In this document: in pieces, positions 8,057 through 16,082 of the stretch
Layout: every line of letters starts with the position of its first letter
Numbering within the stretch: the stretch's first letter is position 1
Source of the DNA: Dermacoccus abyssi
GTDB lineage: Bacteria; Actinomycetota; Actinomycetes; Actinomycetales; Dermatophilaceae
Direction: 5' to 3' (one strand)
DNA length: 64,000 nt
Assembly: GCF_034541975.1 (NCBI RefSeq)
Contig: NZ_JAVYJM010000001.1
The notes under the pieces: model-generated
Seen by the model: the letters and a program-made list of their open reading frames with translations, nothing else
What the model was told of the DNA's origin: nothing
The model's database searches: none
Position numbers and translations under genes: made by a program

Positions 8057-8529
8057 GTGGACACGGTTCCCCCGATCTCAACGTCGACGGCTCGGGTCTG
8101 CGCGTCGCGATCGTCGCGGCCAGCTGGCACGACGTCGTGATGAACGGCCTCATCGACGGCGCTCGCCGCGGCCTGGCCGACGCCGGCGTCGCCGAGTCCG
8201 ACGTCACGCTCGTGCGCGTGCCCGGCACCTTCGAACTGACAGCGGCCTGCGCGCGTCTTGCGCAGAAGTTCGACGTCCTCGTCGCGCTCGGCGTCGTCAT
8301 CCGTGGCGGAACGCCGCACTTCGACTACGTCTGCAGCGCTGCCACGGACGGCCTCACCCAGATCGGCGTCACGACGGGCAAGGCCATCGGCTTCGGTGTG
8401 CTCACGTGCGACAACGACGAGCAGGCGCTCGACCGTGCAGGCCTGGAGAACTCCTCGGAGGACAAGGGCCACGAGGCCGCGACCGCGGCCGTCGCCACCG
8501 AGGTGACGCTGCGCGCGCTCGGTGCATGA
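8053..8529 (+). CDS. ribH: 6,7-dimethyl-8-ribityllumazine synthase
   Basis: Condenses the pyrimidine and the butanone phosphate to lumazine, the substrate of RibE. The 158-residue protein has the family pattern VAIVAASWH (phenylalanine or tryptophan ring-stacking site), VRVPGTFEL (substrate phosphate and ribityl contacts) and GVVIRGGTPHFDYV (phosphate loop and catalytic His region). Last gene of the operon; the start codon overlaps the ribBA stop. An 8-bp hairpin lies directly after it. Confidence 0.96.
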   Translation: MSGHGSPDLNVDGSGLRVAIVAASWHDVVMNGLIDGARRGLADAGVAESDVTLVRVPGTFELTAACARLAQKFDVLVALGVVIRGGTPHFDYVCSAATDGLTQIGVTTGKAIGFGVLTCDNDEQALDRAGLENSSEDKGHEAATAAVATEVTLRALGA

Positions 8530-8533
8530 ACGT

Positions 8534-8555
8534 CGTCCGGCTTCCATGCCGGACG
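8534..8555 (+). terminator. Hairpin after the rib operon
   Basis: CGTCCGGC (8534-8541) pairs with GCCGGACG (8548-8555) around a 6-nt loop, 5 nt after the ribH stop and before the hisE promoter hexamer. No U tract follows. Confidence 0.55.
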
Positions 8556-8583
8556 GCGCGCGGGCCGAGGGCGTGCGACCGGT

Positions 8584-8589
8584 AACCTT
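8584..8589 (+). promoter_or_regulatory. -10 hexamer of a leaderless hisE transcript
   Basis: TAACCT ends 7 nt before GTG 8597. No SD precedes this start. The spacing places the transcription start on or next to the start codon. Confidence 0.6.
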
Positions 8590-8596
8590 GCACCCT

Positions 8597-8860
8597 GTGA
8601 AGACGTTCGAAGAGCTGTGGGCCGAACTCAATGAGAAGGCGCAGACGCGCCCAGAGGGTTCCGGCACCGTCGCCGAACTCGACCGGGGCGTGCACTTCAT
8701 CGGCAAGAAGATCGTCGAGGAGGCCGCCGAGGTGTGGATGGCCGCCGAGCACGAGGGCAACGCCGCCGCGGCCGAGGAGATCAGTCAACTCCTGTACCAC
8801 CTGCAGGTGCTCATGATCGAGCGCGGTATCACGCTCGACGACGTCTACTCCCACCTCTGA
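8597..8860 (+). CDS. hisE: Phosphoribosyl-ATP pyrophosphatase
   Basis: Second step of histidine synthesis, PR-ATP to PR-AMP. It is an 87-residue all-alpha MazG-type fold; the metal-binding motif is KKIVEEAAEVWMAAE followed by EEISQLLYHLQVL. GTG 8597 fits actinobacterial homologues that begin VKTFEELW and gives normal length; upstream in-frame ATG 8522 would overlap ribH. A leaderless promoter hexamer precedes it. hisG follows 14 nt downstream, so the two form one unit. Confidence 0.95.
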   Translation: MKTFEELWAELNEKAQTRPEGSGTVAELDRGVHFIGKKIVEEAAEVWMAAEHEGNAAAAEEISQLLYHLQVLMIERGITLDDVYSHL

Positions 8861-8874
8861 GCCGGAAGGACACC

Positions 8875-9720
8875 ATGCTGCGCGTCGCAGTCCCCAACAA
8901 GGGCGCCCTTTCCGAATCCGCCGCCTCGATGCTCAAGGAGGCCGGCTACCGCGGGCGCCGCGACTCGAAGGAACTCGTCGTCGTGGACGCCGACAACGAG
9001 GTCGAGTTCTTCTTCCTGCGCCCCAAGGACATCGCCGTCTACGTCGGCTCGGGAACCCTCGACCTGGGTATCACCGGGCGCGACCTCATGCTCGACTCCG
9101 GTTCCAAGGCCGTCGAGCACCTGCAGCTCGGCTTCGGGGCGTCCACGTTCCGCTACGCCGGGCGTCCGGGCGTCGCGTCGAGCGTTGCCGACCTCGAAGG
9201 TCGACGCATCGCGACGTCGTTCGCCGGCCTCGTCAGGGCCGACCTCGAGAAGAACGGTGTGAACGCTGAGGTCGTTCGCCTCGACGGTGCGGTCGAGACG
9301 GCTGTGACGCTCGGCGTCGCCGACGTCATCGCCGACGTCGTCGAGACCGGCACGACCCTGCGCAACGCCGGACTCGAGGTCTTCGGTGACCCGATCCTCA
9401 CGAGCGAGGCCCTGCTCATCCGTCCCTCCGACCGCGAGCTGTCAGGTCAGGCCGCGACGCTCGTGCGCCGTCTCGAGGGCGTTCTGACCGCGCGCCACTA
9501 CGTCATGATGGATTACGACATCGACGCCGCACTCGTCGAGGAGGCCGCCGCGCTGACGCCCGGCAGCGAGTCGCCCACCGTGTCGCCGCTTCACGACCCG
9601 AACCAGGTCGCCGTGCGCGTCATGGTGCACCGCCGTTCGCTCAACCGCGTCATGGACGAGTTGTACGACCTCGGGGCGCGCGCCATCCTCGTCACCGACA
9701 TCGCCGCCTGCCGGCTCTGA
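8875..9720 (+). CDS. hisG: ATP phosphoribosyltransferase, long form
   Basis: First and feedback-controlled step of histidine synthesis. The 281-residue length, with a C-terminal ACT-like regulatory domain (from about residue 210), identifies the long, HisZ-independent form. The catalytic domain has VAVPNKGALSESA and the phosphate-binding region VADVIADVVETGTTLR. ATG 8875 has GGAAGGA 5 nt upstream and gives the family N-terminus MLRVAVPNKG; the longer in-frame extension overlaps hisE. Confidence 0.97.
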   Translation: MLRVAVPNKGALSESAASMLKEAGYRGRRDSKELVVVDADNEVEFFFLRPKDIAVYVGSGTLDLGITGRDLMLDSGSKAVEHLQLGFGASTFRYAGRPGVASSVADLEGRRIATSFAGLVRADLEKNGVNAEVVRLDGAVETAVTLGVADVIADVVETGTTLRNAGLEVFGDPILTSEALLIRPSDRELSGQAATLVRRLEGVLTARHYVMMDYDIDAALVEEAAALTPGSESPTVSPLHDPNQVAVRVMVHRRSLNRVMDELYDLGARAILVTDIAACRL

Positions 9721-9759
9721 TCCACGCCTCGCGCCCGAGCACCCGAGAGGAGTCATCAC

Positions 9760-10221
9760 ATGGCCAAGAACGAGGACGCCTATCGTCCGTTCATTCCGCG
9801 TCGCGGCCGAGCGGTGGCCTTCGCAGCCGCCGTGGCGATGGTCGTGACCTTCGGTGTCGTTGCCTTCGTCGTCCTGCCCACCGGCGGGGCAACCGGTTGG
9901 ACGATGCTCGACAAGTGGGCCGTGTTCTTCTTCGGCTGCTTCCTCGGCTGGGGTCTGAGCCGGTGGGGGCTCGTCAAGGCCGAGCCCTCGCCCGAGGGCA
10001 TCTCGGTGCGCAACCTGCTGACGAAGCGATTCGTGCCGTGGGCCGAGATCGTCGGCGTGCAGTTCGGCGGCGGGCGCCCGTGGTGCCTGCTCGACCTGGC
10101 CGACACCGAGCAGCTCGCCGTCATGGCGATCCAGCGCGCGGACGGCCCGTCCGCCGAGGCGGAGGCCTCACGGCTGGCCGCTCTCGTCCACGTCAATCAG
10201 GGCGAGATCCCGAACGACTGA
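9760..10221 (+). CDS. PH-like domain membrane protein
   Basis: A 153-residue protein with two N-terminal transmembrane segments (roughly residues 18-40 and 48-66), followed by a small beta-rich domain with the bacterial PH pattern (EGISVRNLLTKRFVPWAEIVGVQF). A similar protein sits beside hisG/hisF in many actinobacteria, but no function is established. A strong SD (GAGAGGAG) precedes ATG 9760. Co-transcription with hisEG is likely from the 39-nt spacing. It is convergent with the kinase gene on the other strand. Confidence 0.75.
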   Translation: MAKNEDAYRPFIPRRGRAVAFAAAVAMVVTFGVVAFVVLPTGGATGWTMLDKWAVFFFGCFLGWGLSRWGLVKAEPSPEGISVRNLLTKRFVPWAEIVGVQFGGGRPWCLLDLADTEQLAVMAIQRADGPSAEAEASRLAALVHVNQGEIPND

Positions 10222-10255
10222 ACGGTCACGTTCTGGTTGAGGCAGGTCGGCGGCC

Positions 10256-10867
10256 TCAGTGCGCAGCGGAGCGTTCTTCGTCCGTGAGGTCGCTCGCGTC
10301 GACGACGACGTCCGCCCGGGGCGGATGCGCGGTGAACCAGGACCGTTCCTGCGCCTCCCAGCTCACCCAGTACGGCGCGAACATCTCACCGTCGCGACGC
10401 AGTGCACGGATGCGCCGCTGCTCGCGCGAGGCCTCCAGCCACGCCGAGCCCTCCGCGATGTTCTGTCCCACCCATCCGGCGCCGACGCCCTCGACGATGA
10501 GGGAGCGGGTGGCGTGGATGGGCTCGCGCTCGCGCGGTGGCATACCGGCCCACTGCGTCGGCTTGTAGCTCGGAGAGCGGCCGGCGCGCCAGTGTTCGAC
10601 GAGCTGGCGGGCGCGCAACACGCCGCTGGGCAGGCTGTCCCAATCGCGGTAGAGGTCGTCGAGGTGAAGCACCTGGGCGTGCGGGTAGTGCTGAGCGAGG
10701 CGGTCCGAGAGCTGGGTCTTACCTGCTCCGGAGCGCCCGTCGAGGGTGAACAGCCAGCGCTCGTTCAGGGACGCGCGGGTGTCGAACCAGGCGAGCACGG
10801 CGTCCGGTGACAACGTCGGCGCCGCGGCGAGACCGGGCGATTGGACGGCGATGGGCGGCGTGTTCAC
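10256..10867 (-). CDS. P-loop kinase, uridine-kinase-like
   Basis: A 203-residue P-loop NTPase. Walker A is GRSGAGKT at residues 44-51, and HLDDLYRDW is a plausible substrate/Walker B acidic motif, as in uridine kinase-like and small nucleoside or metabolite kinases. The C-terminal half has a lid-like Arg-rich stretch (EASREQRRIRALRRDGE). GTG 10867 was chosen because TACGTT (10879-10874 on this strand) ends 6 nt upstream and no SD exists, i.e. a leaderless start; extending upstream would run antisense through hisF. Divergent from hisF with 51 bp between start codons. Substrate unknown. Confidence 0.75.
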   Translation of the reverse strand: MNTPPIAVQSPGLAAAPTLSPDAVLAWFDTRASLNERWLFTLDGRSGAGKTQLSDRLAQHYPHAQVLHLDDLYRDWDSLPSGVLRARQLVEHWRAGRSPSYKPTQWAGMPPREREPIHATRSLIVEGVGAGWVGQNIAEGSAWLEASREQRRIRALRRDGEMFAPYWVSWEAQERSWFTAHPPRADVVVDASDLTDEERSAAH

Positions 10868-10873
10868 GGAGCA

Positions 10874-10879
10874 AACGTA
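10874..10879 (-). promoter_or_regulatory. -10 hexamer of a leaderless kinase transcript
   Basis: TACGTT read on the minus strand ends 6 nt before GTG 10867. With the hisF hexamer at 10906-10911 it makes a compact divergent promoter pair. Confidence 0.5.
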
Positions 10880-10905
10880 CCGGCCGGGCGCGGGGCCTGA
10901 GGGCT

Positions 10906-10911
10906 TAGGCT
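10906..10911 (+). promoter_or_regulatory. -10 hexamer of a leaderless hisF transcript
   Basis: TAGGCT ends 7 nt before ATG 10919; no SD is present. Confidence 0.6.
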
Positions 10912-10918
10912 CGGTGCC

Positions 10919-11671
10919 ATGTCGGTTGCGGTACGTGTCATTCCCTGTCTCGACGTCGACGCAGGACGCGTCGTCAAGGGCGTCAACTTCGAGAATCTTC
11001 GTGACGCGGGCGACCCCGTCGAACTTGCGGCACGCTACGAGCGTCAGGGCGCTGACGAACTCACCTTCCTCGACGTCACCGCGAGCTCGGCGGACCGATC
11101 GACGACGTACGACCTCGTCGCGCGCACGGCCGAGCAGGTCTTCATTCCCCTCACCGTCGGGGGAGGCGTGCGCACTGTCGGCGACGTCGACCGTCTGTTG
11201 CGTTCGGGCGCGGACAAGGTGGGTATCAACACCGGTGCCATCGCCCGCCCCGAGGTCATCGCCGAGATCGCCGACCGCTTCGGCGCCCAGGTTCTCGTGC
11301 TGTCCGCGGACGTGCGGCGCATCGACGGGCGCTACGAGGTGACGACGCACGGCGGCCGCGCGAGCTCCGGCCTGGAGGCCGTCGAGTGGTGTGCGCGCGC
11401 GGAGGAGTTGGGGGCAGGGGAGATCCTGCTCAACTCGATGGACGCCGACGGCACGAAGCGCGGATTCGACCTCGAACTCATCGAGGCAGTGCGCCGCGAG
11501 GTCACCGTGCCTCTCATCGCGAGTGGTGGCGCGGGCGCCGTCGAGCACTTCCCGGACGCGGTCGAAGCCGGCGCCGACGCCGTGCTCGCAGCCTCCGTCT
11601 TCCACTACGGCGAGATGACGATCGGCGACGTCAAGCAGGCCCTGGCAGCCACCGGTGCGCCGGTGCGCTGA
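10919..11671 (+). CDS. hisF: Imidazole glycerol phosphate synthase subunit HisF
   Basis: Cyclase subunit that uses ammonia from HisH to make imidazole glycerol phosphate and AICAR. It is a 250-residue TIM barrel. The first catalytic Asp is in IPCLDVDAGRVVKG (Asp12); the second is in LSADVRR, where most homologues have SVDARR. Phosphate loops VGGGVRT and ASGGAGAVEHF are present. It is transcribed alone from a leaderless promoter, not with hisEG, and ends at a strong bidirectional terminator. Confidence 0.96.
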   Translation: MSVAVRVIPCLDVDAGRVVKGVNFENLRDAGDPVELAARYERQGADELTFLDVTASSADRSTTYDLVARTAEQVFIPLTVGGGVRTVGDVDRLLRSGADKVGINTGAIARPEVIAEIADRFGAQVLVLSADVRRIDGRYEVTTHGGRASSGLEAVEWCARAEELGAGEILLNSMDADGTKRGFDLELIEAVRREVTVPLIASGGAGAVEHFPDAVEAGADAVLAASVFHYGEMTIGDVKQALAATGAPVR

Positions 11672-11680
11672 CCGCGCCAC

Positions 11681-11727
11681 ACGATTTCGGGCCTCACCTT
11701 CAACTCGAAGGTGGGGCCCGAAATCGT
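11681..11727. terminator. Bidirectional hairpin terminator between hisF and a convergent gene
   Basis: A 21-bp stem, 11681-11701 against 11707-11727, with a single G-U type mismatch and a 5-nt loop. It serves hisF from the left and the DinB-like gene from the right. Confidence 0.85.
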
Positions 11728-11751
11728 TGAACTAGCAAGGAAGGACGCTGG

Positions 11752-12396
11752 TCAGATGCCCTTCGGCGCCGACGCGAAGCGGTTGATGTCGTCCGGCTCG
11801 CCCGCGAACTGAACGAAGCTCATGCGGCCCGCCAGGTGGAGGAGAACCTCGCTGGGCAGGCCCTCGATGACCACTTCACCGAGCGGCTCGTCGGGGCGGG
11901 TGAGGGCAACCGGCGTGCGTCCCGGGCAGAGTGCGGCAACGCGCATCCGCGAGTGGCGCAGCATCATCGTGCCGGCGGCCGGCAGGGCGGCGTAAAGCGA
12001 GTTCTGCAGGCGCTCACCGACGGTGCGCACCTGCGACTCGTCGGCGTAAGGCAGCTGCGCGCGCAGGATGTCCTCGTGGTGGATGAAGTACTCCTGCAGG
12101 TTCGCGCGCGCGTCGACCGCGGGGATGCGGAAGGGCGAGAATTCGTGCGGGCCTCGGCGCACCATGTCGACGAGGTCCTCGAAGGGACGCAGCGCGTAGC
12201 GCGCGCGGGTACGCTCGGCGAGGTCGCGTGCCTGGGGCAGAAGGATGCCGACGGCCTCCGGGCGACGCTCACGCATCGCGAGGTGGGCCAGGAGGTCCTT
12301 AACGGTCCAGCCGTCGCAGAGCGTCGGAGCGTCCGGTCCGATCCGTAGGGCGGTGTCGCAGAGAGCCTGTCGTTCGGCTTGGGCATAGTTCGGCAT
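11752..12396 (-). CDS. DinB/mycothiol-dependent maleylpyruvate isomerase-like protein (TIGR03085 type)
   Basis: A 214-residue four-helix-bundle protein of the DinB/MDMPI superfamily. The N-terminal region has LCDGWTVKDLLAHLAMRE, including one of the His ligands of the usual three-His metal site, and EYFIHHEDILRAQ supplies more. The C-terminal part resembles the SCP2-like domain of this group (VVIEGLPSEVLLHLAGR). Family members often use mycothiol in actinobacteria, but the reaction of this subgroup is not known to me. Divergent from the ABC exporter genes; its start is 48 bp from theirs. Confidence 0.8.
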   Translation of the reverse strand: MPNYAQAERQALCDTALRIGPDAPTLCDGWTVKDLLAHLAMRERRPEAVGILLPQARDLAERTRARYALRPFEDLVDMVRRGPHEFSPFRIPAVDARANLQEYFIHHEDILRAQLPYADESQVRTVGERLQNSLYAALPAAGTMMLRHSRMRVAALCPGRTPVALTRPDEPLGEVVIEGLPSEVLLHLAGRMSFVQFAGEPDDINRFASAPKGI

Positions 12397-12444
12397 GGCG
12401 CAATGTTGTCACCCCCGCGACCGAGCGAGCAAAGGAACCCCCGC

Positions 12445-14301
12445 GTGAGTGCAGCCGATCTGGCCCCCGACGCGTCACCCGTTCGCGTCACCCTGGCAGG
12501 GTGCCGTGAGGAGTGTCGCTGGTTCGTCTTCTCCGTCCTCGGGGCGACCGGCTACGGCGTGCTCACCGTGCTCACCGCGTCCGTGATCGGCGGGCTCGTG
12601 GCGGACGTCGTCACGCCTGCCGTGCGCGACGGCGAACTCACCGGCGCGATGGCCTGGCAGGTGGCCTGGCAACTCGGCGGCGTCGTGTTCCTCAACGTCA
12701 TCGCCGTCATCGTGCGACGTATCGCCGCCGGCATCACGTACAACAACCTCATCGCCTCGACCCGGCGTCGGGTGACGCGCGCCTACCAGGACCTGCCGAT
12801 GCGTTGGCACCAGGTACATCCCTCGGGACGTCTGCTCTCGCACGCGAACTCGGACGTCGAGACGATCTGGAACATCTTCCAGCCACTGCCCATGGCGCTC
12901 GGCGTCGCCATCATGCTGCTCTTCGGCTTCGTCTCGATCTTCCTCGTCGACGTCGTCCTGGGCTTCGTCGCGCTCGTCGTGTTCCCGCTGCTCATCGTCA
13001 TCAACTACTGGTTCCAGATCGTCATGCGCCGTCGTGTCGAGGCATCGCAGGCGGCCCGCGCGCAGGTGAGCACCGTGGCCGACGAGAGCTTCGACGGCGC
13101 GCTCGTCGTCAAGGCGCTCGGTCGCGCCGACTCGGAGACCGCGCGCCTCACGCGCTCGGCCGAGGAACTGCGTGATGCCAACATCCGTCTCGGACGGACC
13201 GAGGGCATCTTCGACCCGATGACGAATGCGCTGCCGACGCTCGGGTCGCTCGCCGTCGTCGTGGTCGGTGCCGAACGTGTGGCCTCGGGCTCGATCACGG
13301 CCGCTGACGTCGTTCAGGTCGCCTACCTCTTCAGCCTGCTCGCATGGCCGGTGCGCGCCTTCGGGTGGATCCTGTTCAGCCTCCCGCAGGTGGCCATCGG
13401 GTGGAAGCGCGTCAAGCCGATCCTCGACGACGCAGCCGATCTGCCGCCGCGCCGCCGGGAGGCGTCCCTGCCCGAAGGGCCGTTGGAGCTGCGGGCGCGC
13501 GGTGTCTCGTTCACGTACGAGGACGCCGACGCTCCCGCGCTCACCGGCGTCGACCTCGAGGTTCCCGCCGGCGGCTCGCTCGCCGTCGTCGGTGCGACGG
13601 GCTCGGGCAAGAGCACGCTCGCTCAGGTGCTCGTCGGGCTCGCCCCGCCGACGGCCGGCGTCGTCGAGGTGGGTGGTCACGACATCGGTGGCGTGGCGAA
13701 CCGTGAGGAGCGGGTGGCCCTCGCGACGCAGGACGCGTTCGTGTTCAACGAGTCGAGCGAGGAGAACGTGACGCTGGGGCGCTCGGATCTCGGTCGCGGC
13801 GAGGTCGATCACGCACTCGACGTCGCGCACGCGGCGACGTTCGTCGAGGCCCTGCCGCACGGTCGGGACGAGGCGCTCGGTGAGCGTGGTTCGCGCCTGT
13901 CGGGCGGTCAGCGTCAGCGCATCGCGCTCGCACGAGTGATCGCCGGTAAGCCCGGTCTCGTCGTGCTCGATGACTCGACGAGCGCGATCGACCCCGCCGT
14001 CGAAGGCGACATCCTCACGTCGCTGCGTTCTGCGACCGAGGGCAGCACCACCGTCATCGTCGCGCACCGCCGCTCAAGCATCCTGCTCGCGGACCGCGTC
14101 GTGTACCTCGAGAACGGACGGGTGGCCGCCAGCGGCCGTCACGACGAACTCATGGCCAGCCACCCCGGGTACGCGGCGCTGCTCAGCGCGTACGAGGTGG
14201 AGGAAGCCGAGGGTGCTGCCCCTGATGCCGCGGACGTCAATCACGGTGACGGGGACGATGCCGACGCATCCCACGCCGAGGCTGAAGGGGGCCGGGCATG
14301 A
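12445..14301 (+). CDS. ABC exporter half-transporter with degenerate catalytic Glu
   Basis: Fused transmembrane domain (six helices in the first ~330 residues) and nucleotide-binding domain, 618 residues. Walker A GATGSGKST is at 383-391 and the signature is a canonical LSGGQRQ. Walker B reads VVLDDSTSAID: Asp510 occupies the place of the catalytic Glu. The C-terminus is acidic. GTG 12445 is preceded by AAAGGA with 8-nt spacing; in-frame codons upstream would add about 20 unconserved residues. It overlaps the next gene by 4 nt, so the pair probably forms a heterodimer. Substrate is unknown; multidrug or lipid export is typical of such pairs. Confidence 0.9.
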   Translation: MSAADLAPDASPVRVTLAGCREECRWFVFSVLGATGYGVLTVLTASVIGGLVADVVTPAVRDGELTGAMAWQVAWQLGGVVFLNVIAVIVRRIAAGITYNNLIASTRRRVTRAYQDLPMRWHQVHPSGRLLSHANSDVETIWNIFQPLPMALGVAIMLLFGFVSIFLVDVVLGFVALVVFPLLIVINYWFQIVMRRRVEASQAARAQVSTVADESFDGALVVKALGRADSETARLTRSAEELRDANIRLGRTEGIFDPMTNALPTLGSLAVVVVGAERVASGSITAADVVQVAYLFSLLAWPVRAFGWILFSLPQVAIGWKRVKPILDDAADLPPRRREASLPEGPLELRARGVSFTYEDADAPALTGVDLEVPAGGSLAVVGATGSGKSTLAQVLVGLAPPTAGVVEVGGHDIGGVANREERVALATQDAFVFNESSEENVTLGRSDLGRGEVDHALDVAHAATFVEALPHGRDEALGERGSRLSGGQRQRIALARVIAGKPGLVVLDDSTSAIDPAVEGDILTSLRSATEGSTTVIVAHRRSSILLADRVVYLENGRVAASGRHDELMASHPGYAALLSAYEVEEAEGAAPDAADVNHGDGDDADASHAEAEGGRA

Positions 14302-16073
14302 GCGCCGGCGCAACCAAGGTGACGAGCGACCGCGGCACCCTGCGGCGCGGGCTATCGCTCGCTCCGGAGATGACGAAGGGCTTCGGCTGGACGCTGTTGC
14401 TCGCGCTCGTGGCCACGTCGAGCCAGGTCATCGTGCCGTTGACGCTCCAGCGCGCCATCGACCACGGCATCCTCGCGCCGGGCGGGGTCGATCTCGGCGT
14501 CGTGCGGTGGACGTGTGCCCTCGCGGCCCTCGGCGTCGTCGTGGCGGGTGTCTGCTCCTACGTCATGAACGTCAGGCTCTTCCGCGCGTCCGAGCGGGGG
14601 TTGGCGACGCTGCGCCGCAAGGCGTTCGCCCACGTGCACGCCCTGTCGACGCTGACGCTCAACGCGTCCCGCCGCGGTTCGATGGTTTCGCGCGTGACGA
14701 GCGACGTCGACCAGATCTCGATGTTCGTCCAGCGCGGCGGCATGATGCTCATCGTCTCCATCGGGCAACTGCTCGTCGCGACGATCCTCATGCTCTGGTA
14801 CTCGTGGCCGCTCGCCATCTTCGTGTGGATCTGCTTCCTGCCGCTGTTCTTCCTCCTGCGCTACTTCCAGCGGCTCGTCGGGCGCGCGTACGCCGTCGTC
14901 CGCGAGCGGGTGGCCGACATGCTGAGCACGATCTCGGAGTCCGTGGCCGGGGCAGCGACCGTCCGCCTGTTCGGTATTCAGCCGCGCACCCAGGAGCGCA
15001 TGGACGATGCGATCGAGGCGCAGCGCAAGGCCGCCATCGGGGCGCAGATCCGTGCCGTGGGTGCGTTCGTGTCGGGCCAGGGCGTCTCCGGCGCCGCGCT
15101 CATCCTCGTCATCATCGCGGGTGCGTGGATGGGCGCCAACGGACACATGACGATCGGTGAGATCACCGCCTTCGTGTTCCTCACCAACCTCTTCACGCAG
15201 CCCGTTCAGACGGCCACCGAGGTCCTCAACGACCTGCAGAACGCTCTCGCCGGCTGGCGACGCGTCATCGAGTTGCTCGACACGCCCCTCGAGGTCGTGC
15301 CGCCGGCGCAACCGCAGACGTTGAACGCGGGCGCCAAGTCGGTGCAGCTCGACCACGTCGACTTCGCCTACTCGCCCGACGCCGACCTCGTGCTGCGCGA
15401 CGTCGACGCGACGATCGCGCCGGGTACGAGTGTCGCCGTCGTCGGTGAGACCGGTTCGGGCAAGAGCACGCTCGCAAAACTGCTGACCCGCCTGGTCGAC
15501 CCCACGTCGGGTGTCGTGCGCGTCGGTGGACTCGACTTGCGCGACGTCGATGATGCGTCGCTGCGCGAGGCCGTGGCGTACCTGCCGCAGGAGGGTTTCC
15601 TCTTCACCGGCACGATCGCCGACAACGTGCGCTTCGCGCGCCCGGACCTCGACGACGCGGGCGTCGAGCGCGCCTTCGTCGGGATCGGGTGCGAGGACTG
15701 GCTCGTCCGTCAGCCCGAGGGCGTGCGCACCGAGGTGGGCGCTCGCGGATCGCGGCTCAGCGCGGGGGAGCGGCAGATCGTCGCGCTCGCGCGCACGTAT
15801 GTGACGGACCCGGACGTGCTCATCCTCGACGAGGCCACCTCGAGTGTCGACCCGTCGACCGATGTTGCCGTCGGCCAGGCACTCGACGAGCTGATGCGCG
15901 GCCGGACGAGCGTCGTCATCGCGCACCGCCTCGCGACGGCCGAGAAGGCCGACGAGATCTGGGTCATGGACGCCGGACGACTCGTCCAGCGCGGCTCGCA
16001 CGTTGAACTCGTCGGCGCTGACGGACCCTACCGGCGGCTGCACGAAGGCTGGGTGGCCTCCCACGCGGAGTAG
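14298..16073 (+). CDS. ABC exporter half-transporter with degenerate signature motif
   Basis: Partner of the preceding gene, 591 residues: six-helix transmembrane domain then nucleotide-binding domain. Walker A GETGSGKST starts at 383. Walker B LILDEATSSVD keeps the catalytic Glu512, but the signature is LSAGERQ (487 on) instead of LSGGQ. In heterodimeric exporters such as TM287/288 and BmrCD one ATP site is degenerate; the pattern here fits exactly. ATG 14298 overlaps the upstream stop (ATGA). The stop lies in a 14-bp palindrome shared with the convergent Nudix gene. Confidence 0.9.
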   Translation: MSAGATKVTSDRGTLRRGLSLAPEMTKGFGWTLLLALVATSSQVIVPLTLQRAIDHGILAPGGVDLGVVRWTCALAALGVVVAGVCSYVMNVRLFRASERGLATLRRKAFAHVHALSTLTLNASRRGSMVSRVTSDVDQISMFVQRGGMMLIVSIGQLLVATILMLWYSWPLAIFVWICFLPLFFLLRYFQRLVGRAYAVVRERVADMLSTISESVAGAATVRLFGIQPRTQERMDDAIEAQRKAAIGAQIRAVGAFVSGQGVSGAALILVIIAGAWMGANGHMTIGEITAFVFLTNLFTQPVQTATEVLNDLQNALAGWRRVIELLDTPLEVVPPAQPQTLNAGAKSVQLDHVDFAYSPDADLVLRDVDATIAPGTSVAVVGETGSGKSTLAKLLTRLVDPTSGVVRVGGLDLRDVDDASLREAVAYLPQEGFLFTGTIADNVRFARPDLDDAGVERAFVGIGCEDWLVRQPEGVRTEVGARGSRLSAGERQIVALARTYVTDPDVLILDEATSSVDPSTDVAVGQALDELMRGRTSVVIAHRLATAEKADEIWVMDAGRLVQRGSHVELVGADGPYRRLHEGWVASHAE

Positions 16074-16082
16074 CGCGCTACT
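16069..16082. repeat. 14-bp palindrome containing both stop codons
   Basis: Perfect palindrome AGTAGCGCGCTACT at the junction of two convergent genes. The TAG stop of the ABC gene (16071-16073) and the TAG stop of the Nudix gene (16080-16078) both lie inside it. Only 4 bp separate the coding regions and no other terminator is visible. Confidence 0.6.

Noticed and set aside
10256..11680. 474-codon open frame on the minus strand through hisF
   Set aside because: Its first ~270 codons are antisense to hisF and lack protein-like composition; only the part from 10867 down encodes the kinase.
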